From the NCBI RefSeq assembly GCF_001411555.2, contig NC_049904.1:21961370-22025369 (forward strand): a stretch of 64,000 nt of DNA. Reading direction: 5' to 3'. This DNA comes from Juglans regia (Eukaryota > Streptophyta > Magnoliopsida > Fagales > Juglandaceae). The position numbers and the translations under genes are program-made. The notes under the pieces were generated by a model, which had not been told where the DNA came from, did not search any database, and saw only the letters and a program-made list of their open reading frames with translations. Shown piece by piece: positions 56,939 through 64,000 of this stretch. Each line of letters opens with the position of its first letter. The stretch's first letter is position 1.

Positions 56939-58150
56939 TGTTGCCAAGATGATTAATACAAGAGGGGGATGAATTGGGTTATATTTAAAAATTAACAGTT
57001 ATAAACCAAATGCACATTATAAAATATGAACAAAATACGAACCAGCAGTAAATATATGGAGTAAGGGTAAGAGAGAAGCAAACTCAGTATTTTAACGAGA
57101 TTCAGCCCCACTGCCTACGTCCCCGCTTCAAGCTACCCCTTGGGGATTCCCAATTTCACTATTGAACGTCCTTCAGGTGGAGATAGAAACTTATTACACC
57201 TTTGAGCAGTGCCGCTACAAAGAATCCGTGTAGAACACCCTCTACACTTGCAATCACCTTCTGATAGTGGGTACCTTATCAAAAAACACTCCTTAATGAG
57301 TAGAGTATGAACAATACAACACAAACTATATCTCTCTCAAAATAAACAAAGGTTAAGGCTCAATGCTTAGAGAAGAGAGATTGAAAACTTTGAATAAATG
57401 TTGTAAACCTTACAATGATGTGTTCTGAATTTAAAGATCTCAAATGAGCTATTTATATGCATATGAGATTTCATTTTTAAATTTAAAAAGATTCACATGT
57501 CAAAAGGAGCACCACTTCAAAATTTTCAAATAAAAGCTTCTCCTTTTTGCAATTGTAAAAAACAACATCATTCACTTTTCAAAAATTTCAAATCTAATCT
57601 TTTACTTTTTGCATATGACAAAAGAAGCATGATTTACTTTTCAAAATTTTCAAACAAAATCATCTACCTTTTGCAAATATCAAGAAGCGTATCAATCATT
57701 TTTCAAAATTTTCAAACCTAATCTTTTACTTTTCACATATGACAAAAGGATCACTATTTACTTTTCAAAATTTTCAAACAAAATCATCTACCTTTTGCGT
57801 ATGTCAAAAAGAGCATCAATCACTTTTCAAGATTCAAACAAACATGCACATGTGAAAGAGGACAATCAATCATCTTTCAAAAATTCAAATTTCAAACTTT
57901 TAATTTTTAAATATGTCATGCACATGTGGAAAATGAAATTTGATGCTTTATGAGAAAACATTAATTTTGAACCTTAATCCAAATTCGAGTTTTACCAAGA
58001 AATGTACAAAATTACTCTAAGAGTTTTACTTGTAAACTTGTTTCCTTTCTTACTCATACTTAATTCGTTGATGTGATTGACTCTATTATGTAGACAACTT
58101 GAGATTGAGACTCCTTTATGCTTGAATTCATTTATAATCATCAAATCCAT
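56939..58150 (-). mobile_element. Solo or truncated LTR with tandem 60/120-bp blocks
   Basis: Read on the minus strand, an upstream region with repeated CTTTTCAAAATTTTCAAA-type units (57497-57830) is followed by a TATA box (CTATTTATA complement, 57449-57457), then leader-like text to a CA end at 56939. The forward left end is TGTTGCCAAGATG. The arrangement is that of a U3-R-U5 LTR. No internal genes adjoin it, and no target duplication could be matched; the next CACTA element starts within a few bases of its other end. Confidence 0.5.
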
Positions 58151-58235
58151 ATCACTACAAAAAATTTGAGTTTTTGGGACAAAATTATTTACGGAAGAAA
58201 AAGATTTCGTCCCAAAAAATTGATGACTTTACAAA

Positions 58236-58510
58236 ATCGTTCGAACGGTCAAAATACCGTTTGAACGGTTTTTTCTGTGACGAATTAAATTGTCTCAAAA
58301 AACATTTCTCATTTGAACGGTAAAAAATACATTCGAACGTTAAAATCTTGGCGGGGAAGTAACTTATTATGACGGGGAAAGTTCACAATCGTTCGAACGA
58401 AAATTTGTTGTGTTCGAACGGAAAATATTTGATGGCAAAACATAGCGGGAAGGTTTCTAAACCGTTCGAACGAAATATATTTAGTTAGAACATATTCTAG
58501 CATCACATTT
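58236..58510. repeat. Cluster of CGTTCGAACG-type palindromes
   Basis: About ten variants (CGTTCGAACGGT, CGTTTGAACGG, CATTCGAACG, TGTTCGAACGG) within 275 bp. They continue on the far side of the antisense ORF. Their density near the terminus is as expected for subterminal transposase-binding sites. Confidence 0.75.
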
Positions 58511-58893
58511 ATACATTCGAAGGTATCATATTAATCTCGGTACGAAACTCAAAATGTAAAAAATATATCATATAAACAAATTCATTAATTAATTTTATGT
58601 AATTAATTTAAAAATATTTTAATGATTTCTTTTATGTTAAATAAGATTTTTAGTTAAATAAATATTATGAACCATACACTACATAATATAAATCAATAAT
58701 TACTCAAAAAAAGACAAAATATTTAATGTACAAATAAAACAAATTATCAAAACACCATATATACTGTCCATAACTATAACAAAAAAAAAATATAAATAAA
58801 AAATAGAAACTACTGTGATGCGAGATCTCTACACACATCCTCGACTGCAGCTAATTGTCTCTCTACTTGTGCCAATCGAGTACTGAGCATGAC

Positions 58894-60048
58894 CTAAGTT
58901 GCATTATTGACATTAATCTCTGTATGTAACTCATTAACCTCTGTACGTAATCCAGATACGGTAGCCATAATCTCTATACGCAACTCCGACATGGCAGTAT
59001 GCACTGCATCAATCACTGCTGATGTGTGTATGCCGATCTCAACACGCAATATGTCGGCCATCTCCTCACGAGTAGATGTGCATGATGTCTTGGCCGGTGC
59101 AGATGTGTTGGCAGCAGGTACTCCAGTATCTCCCGGCTGTGCATCTCTCTGAATTTCAGCCTTGTCAGGAACAGCTCCACGAAAACGGAATCTCGAGTGT
59201 CCCGTACTCCGTGACAGGGTGGTGCTGTTTATCGGTCCCATCGACTCCCGGGAACACTCGGTAGGTTCGGGCACGACCCTAGCATGTAATAAAAATCGAG
59301 TGATGAGGATCCCAAATGGCAGTATATCTGTCGTAATGAACCTTGCCTCTGATCGGATCCTCTCAAATATATAACCCACGAGGTCGATCGGGATGCCACA
59401 AGTGACCCGTATCATAAATTTCGCTCGATCCATGCCGACCTCGGTCTTGTGCTGCCGAGGGTCAATATTGTTGGCAATGATTAATTTCATGATCTTGAAA
59501 AAAGAAGATAAATCTGTCTGCCTAATACTTTTCGTCCCATTGTATACTGGAGCATCTGGACCAACAATCAACTCTCTAACCTTATGATCAACAAGTTTAT
59601 CGATCTCATCTGTGTAAACTGGTCCCTCGTCCTGAGACATCTCTGCATCACCTGAAGGATCAGACTCTCTAGGCTGTAGGTTTAGATAGGCATCAAGAAG
59701 CCTAGGAATACCCAGATATGTAGCGAGTCTGTTTGCTGAAAATATAATAGGAGCTCATCGGATACAAATCCTGTATGCCCCTCTATCGTCTGGGCTGGCA
59801 CCACCAAGCTCTTTATAGAACTTAGTAACGATCTCAATGTAGGAAATGAACTCCATTCCTTCTTCTCGCTGATCTAAGATTGGTGTCCAACCACGATCAT
59901 TGAATACTGATGGGAGGGAATAACCCTCCCATATAAGAGCCACAAAATCATATAGTTTTACTTGTCGCTCAAGTAAAACAGTTTGATCTCGAACAGTTTG
60001 GATGGAAGGTTCCCGTGATCTACCACGTTTGCGGCCCCTATAAGACAT
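58894..60048 (-). pseudogene. ORF resembling the putative plant transposon protein domain, one stop
   Basis: The minus strand starts MSYRGRKRGRSREPSIQTVR at 60048 and stays open to a single TGA (59757-59755), then continues in the same frame through NRLATYLGIPRLLDAYL to 58894. Blocks such as LYDFVALIWEGY, GWTPILDQ, RAKFMIRVTCGIPIDLVGYI then TTDILPFGILIT resemble the putative plant transposon protein domain (PF20167-like, from memory, not searched). The C-terminal 60 residues (IGIHTSAVIDAVHTAMSELR...) look like a coiled coil. About 384 codons in all. It is antisense to the surrounding CACTA element. Role unknown; a lone stop in an otherwise open frame suggests recent inactivation or a polymorphism. 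Confidence 0.55.
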
Positions 60049-60819
60049 TATTATGAACCTGAAATTATAAAAATATAATATATATTCAACATTAGTGATA
60101 AAATCTAATTATGACAAAAAGATTTACAAAATTATATACTTTAATAAATTAATTGATAGAACAATTCAATGAAACGATGAAAACAATTTAATAAGCTAAT
60201 ATAAACAAAATGGTTCGAATTTAATATAAAGCGTTCGAACGAATATAATATATGGTCGAACGGAAACTAAAAACCGTTCGAACGCTTAATAGATGGTTCG
60301 AACATAAGGGTTAAATCGTTTGAAAGCGTTCGAACGGAAACTAGATTGAGCTCAGCCATGGCTGAGTCAACTTAGCGGCCATGAAAACACCCAAAAATCC
60401 ATCGATTCCATGGTTTCTTCAACAAAACACATACTGCTCTTCATTTCTAAACATTCTACGATAGATTTATGGTGTTCTACGATGACCATTGATGAAAAAA
60501 TATAATTTTTCTAGAAAAAACGAATAAAACCATAAAATCATAAAATAAACGGTAAAATAGCTTATAAAATGCATACCTTCACTTGGATGGGAAGTGTGTT
60601 TGACGTAGCTGCTGATTTAAGCAGCAGACAGCGGCGATTGATGGACATTCAAACGTTTTCTCTCGTTTTCAAATGGTGGGGACGACGGTGTGAGAGAAAT
60701 ATCTGTCCGTGATAACTTATATGTGCATAACCGTTCGAATGTTATATTTTACCATTCGAACGGTTTTACAATATTGTTCGAACGTTATATTTTAACGTTC
60801 GAACGATATTTGTTTTAAG

Positions 60820-61056
60820 TTTTGTAAAATTTCATATTAAATGTATATTATATTTATAATCCTATAAATTAATATAATAACTATTATAGTAGATTATATA
60901 TACTGTAATATATATGTAATATATATGTAATATTATAATATATATTATGATAGTATAATACTTTAAATGAAAACATAATAACTTATATGTATTTTATTAT
61001 AGTATAATAGTAATATATCATAATATTTTACTATAAAAGTGTTATATATGAGGTTG

Positions 61057-61095
<39 letters not shown>

Positions 61096-61625
61096 AGCAT
61101 ATAGTACTATATGGTATGAGTTTATACTTAACTAATATATATCATACTATATATTTCATTATACTTTACTATATAAGTTATATATGATACTATACTGCAT
61201 ATATATATATATATATGTAGAGTATAGATTACTAATATACTATCATCTTATAAATTTCTCTATACTTTATTATGTAACCTTAGTATATTTGAGGCTATAT
61301 ATATGTGAGTATATATTACTAATACATATGATCTTATACTTTTCACTATACTTTAGTATAGGATAATATATATGATACGATATATATGATATATAGTATA
61401 GATTACTATATATCACATAGTATATATTACTAATATATTTAATAGTATATATTACTAATAGATATGATCTTACATGTTTATAGTATACTTTAGTATACTA
61501 TACTATATCTATGATATTTAGTATAGATTACTATATATATGATAGTATATATTACTATATATATATGATAGTATATATAACTAATATATATGATCTTATA
61601 GTACTTTTCATTTAATGATAAAAAA
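60820..61625. repeat. AT-rich region with several (TA)n tracts
   Basis: TA runs at 61058-61092, 61198-61217 and 61540-61565, separated by repeated GATAGTATATA-like words and ACTAATATA. Almost no G or C. Open frames here are meaningless. Confidence 0.85.
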
Positions 61626-62254
61626 AATTATATTTAAACATTAAGGTAATGTGTTCGAACGGTACTCGTAAAACGTTCGAACACATATGTAGCGTTTGAA
61701 CGTATGAAAAAAACATTCGAACGGATTATTGCAATGGTGGGAAAACATCCCGCCAATTAATGACTCTGGATAACCGTTCGAATGTTATTTGTTATAGTTC
61801 GAACGGATTATTGCAGTGGTGAGAAAATATCCCGCCAATTAAAGATTGTTGGATTACTATTCGAACAGAATTTTTAGCCGATCAAACAGTAATGCAGAAA
61901 TTTTTGCAGGTGGGAAAATTAGTGCGCTCAAAAATTTCACGTTCGACCGAACTTTACTTACGTTCGAACAATTGGTCAGAACTTATAATATTCTCGCACG
62001 CCGTCAGTCTCTCATTTTTCTCTCCTCTCTTTCACTCTTCTGCGTTTTCTCTAAAAAATCTTACACTTTCTTCACAAACTCCTTCATTCTATCATCTTTC
62101 AAAGAGGATTGCTTAGTATATTTTACTTAAAGGTATGACTTTCTTTATCATTTTACTTCTAAATCTATCATTCTGTATTATTGATTTTGTGGTTTATATA
62201 TATATATATATATATATATTGTGTAGGTGTTTGTTAGTTTAAACACAAAATATA

Positions 62255-62385
62255 TTTGTTAGAGGGTTTCTATTCAAAGTATATATGTTGTATGTTTGTT
62301 AGAAGGTTGCTATTGAAAGTATATATGTTGTATGTTTGTAAGAGGGGTGCCATTCGAAGTATATATGTTGTATATTTGTAGTGTT
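62255..62385 (+). repeat. Tandem array, about 55-bp unit, three copies
   Basis: GTATATATGTTGTATGTTTG followed by TTAGAAGGTTGCTATTGAAA-like text recurs three times with small changes. It follows a (TA)n run at 62194-62218. Confidence 0.8.
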
Positions 62386-62574
62386 TTCTGAATATGAGTT
62401 TATGATATTTTGTGAGATACTAGTACTCGTCTGAACTGGCTGGAGTTTGGAATATGGGTTGAGACCGTTCGAACGTGGTTATATACCATTCGAACAGAAT
62501 ATTACCATGTTCGAACGGTTGTAAAAACTATCTTAAACTATCATATAAATATGTAATATTGTAGTAGATTATAT

Positions 62575-62880
62575 ATAGTATATATATGTAAGAATTAATA
62601 ATACTTAAACTCATATTAATATTTAAAAGATAATAGTTGTAAAAATTATCTTACAACTAATTACTTAATATGTCTTAAAATTATATTATAAAAATATAAG
62701 GATTAATAATAGTTAAACTTATATTAATATTTATAATTAGAATAGTTGTAAAAATTATCTTACAACTAATTACTTAATATGTCTTAAAATTATATTATAA
62801 TTACATAAGGATTAATAATAGTTAAACTCATATTAATATTTAAAAGAGAATAATTGTAAAAACTATCTTACAACACATTT
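62575..62880 (+). repeat. Tandem array, about 120-bp unit, 2.5 copies
   Basis: AAACTCATATTAATATTTAA, GTTGTAAAAATTATCTTACA and ACTTAATATGTCTTAAAATT repeat in order twice fully and a third time in part. Confidence 0.85.
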
Positions 62881-62914
62881 AAAAGGGATAGGATTATATT
62901 AGAAAAGATAATTA

Positions 62915-63110
62915 AACTATGAGAACTAACTTAACAAATAATAAAAGATAATTAATATTAAACTATGAGGACTAACTTAACAAATAATAAAATTAAATTT
63001 TAATTAAACTATGAGTACTAACTTAACAAATAATAAAAAATAATTAATATTAAACTATGAGGACTAACTTAACAAATAATAAAATTAAATTTTAATTAAT
63101 ACTTAAAATT
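62915..63110 (+). repeat. Tandem array of AACTATGAGGACTAACTTAA units
   Basis: Four units with alternating tails (AAAGATAATTAATATT or AAATTAAATTTTAATT), giving a higher-order period of about 95 bp. Confidence 0.85.
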
Positions 63111-63599
63111 AACTATAATGTATAATTAACCTAATAAGTAATACCCATGATATATTTAGGATACTTAAAATACGCATGATATATATAATGTATCATCTTG
63201 TATTCTCGCATTTTTTTTTATTATTGTTGTGTTTTAATATATGTTAGGATAGTTTGCATATATGTTAGGATCCTTCAGCATATGCTGTATGTTTGTAGTG
63301 TTTTAATATCATATCTTCTACTTGGCATTGAAATAAACCTTAGACCCGTTCGAGAGTTATCAATCATGTTGAATGGTTGATTGATAACTTTTGAATTGTC
63401 CAGAGTGGACAGTTTGAGATTGTAAGATCATTCTCGCAAACTATGAAACTATATTTGTTGCATCCGACATTATGATTTTGGTAGAGTCATCCCTTATTGT
63501 TCTCTGGATATGCAGTTTCGGTGAATGTGCATCGATGTATTAGTTGTCGGTGTGCACGACCAAATGAGCATATTTGAAGAACTATGGGGAGATGCTGCC

Positions 63600-64000
63600 G
63601 AAATCTTGTTGGAAGTGACAGATAATAGTTGGTAGGTTAGCGATTATGATCTTACAATCTCGAATGGGATAGGACCAACTACCCGGTGAAATGAAGAAAT
63701 TTACGTTCTCATAAGATAGAGTTAGTGAGAGAGCATCTGTTTGTCAAAGGTATTGACCAAGGTTATACCGATTGGGTCTTACATGGAGAATAGTATCCAA
63801 CGTCATTTGAACTTCGAGAAGAAGAAGAAGATATCGATGAAGATGTACATCCTGAGGTTGTTGGTCTCTAGCCCGAAGAGGATATGGAGCAAATGCTGGG
63901 TGACATTGGTGCGGGAATGTTTATGGATGAAAGTGGAACAAATCCATCAAATTCAAATAATTCGTGCCATGACAGTTTTACCCGCTTATGGAATGATTCA
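63600..64000 (+). pseudogene. TNP2 N-terminal (transposase-associated) fragment, cut by window end
   Basis: The plus strand reads RNLRSHKIELVREHLFVKGI then DQGYTDWVLHGE, the HxxxVxxHLxxxGFxxxYxxWxxHGE tail of the transposase-associated domain, followed by a TAG, an acidic linker (REEEEDIDEDVHPE), a second TAG, then EEDMEQMLGDIGAG. Another stop lies upstream near 63680. The gene body would continue beyond 64000. The strand agrees with the CACTA left end at 58153. Confidence 0.7.

Larger units (their letters stand above)
58153..64000 (+). mobile_element. CACTA element, left part, continues past the window
   Basis: It starts CACTACAAAAAATTTGAG at 58153. Many CGTTCGAACG-type words lie in clusters at 58236-58510, 60210-60345, 60730-60810, 61650-61730, 61790-61970 and 62465-62520. 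An antisense ORF with a transposon-protein-like domain occupies 58894-60048. A plus-strand TNP2 start appears at about 63600. The element is longer than 5.8 kb and only its left side is here. Confidence 0.7.

Noticed and set aside
57497..57830. A CRISPR-like regular array
   Set aside because: Units of about 60/120 bp are diverged throughout, without constant repeats and variable spacers; they are tandem repeats in a plant LTR.
61184..61366. 60-codon Tyr/Ile-rich frame
   Set aside because: Produced by TA-rich simple sequence.

Overview
This window is nuclear DNA of a woody dicot plant. The genes have introns, and most of the sequence is transposable elements. Transposon families such as the TGTAACRCCCC elements and the ATCTCATCTCA-type MITEs look like those common in Fagales (walnut, hickory, oak relatives). 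That taxonomic guess is an inference and could not be searched. I see no tRNA, rRNA, CRISPR or bacterial-type operon.

Only one gene looks intact: a six-exon MACPF-domain gene (11942-22584, + strand), the probable orthologue of Arabidopsis CAD1 (CONSTITUTIVELY ACTIVATED CELL DEATH 1), a negative regulator of salicylate-dependent cell death. Its exons join in frame to 575 codons. A 24-codon upstream ORF ends in an ATGA overlap with its first start codon. Its 6.5 kb first intron carries LINE debris, including a truncated antisense LINE with a 13-bp target duplication.

The other protein-coding signals are broken. A CPSF73-I fragment (5393-5933, -) lacks an internal exon. BRCC36 exons (27292-28827, -) and a possible SWC4 exon (about 25.6 kb) lie inside a decayed CACTA (En/Spm) transposon that begins at 24408 and carries minus-strand relics of a Ptta/TnpA-like gene and a TNP2 transposase. 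An LRR-XII receptor-kinase pseudogene lies at 38.75-42.31 kb (-). Copia, gypsy and LINE fragments are scattered throughout.

A prominent repeat family has TG...CA ends of the form TGTAACRCCCC...GGGGCGTTACA and makes 5-bp target duplications. I find copies at 1-562, 32400-34329, 43021-49491, 45845-49145 (nested in the previous copy) and 52312-54956, and a divergent relative at 56483. The four complete copies have perfect duplications (TCATG, GGAGG, ATAAG, CAACT). They behave like long solo LTRs, yet three of them keep a 61-62 nt segment bounded by splice-site-like sequences.

The right end (58153 to the window end) is the left part of another CACTA element. It is studded with a palindromic CGTTCGAACG-type motif, has AT-rich tandem arrays, contains an antisense ORF resembling the putative plant transposon protein domain, and reaches the start of a decayed TNP2-like gene at about 63.6 kb.
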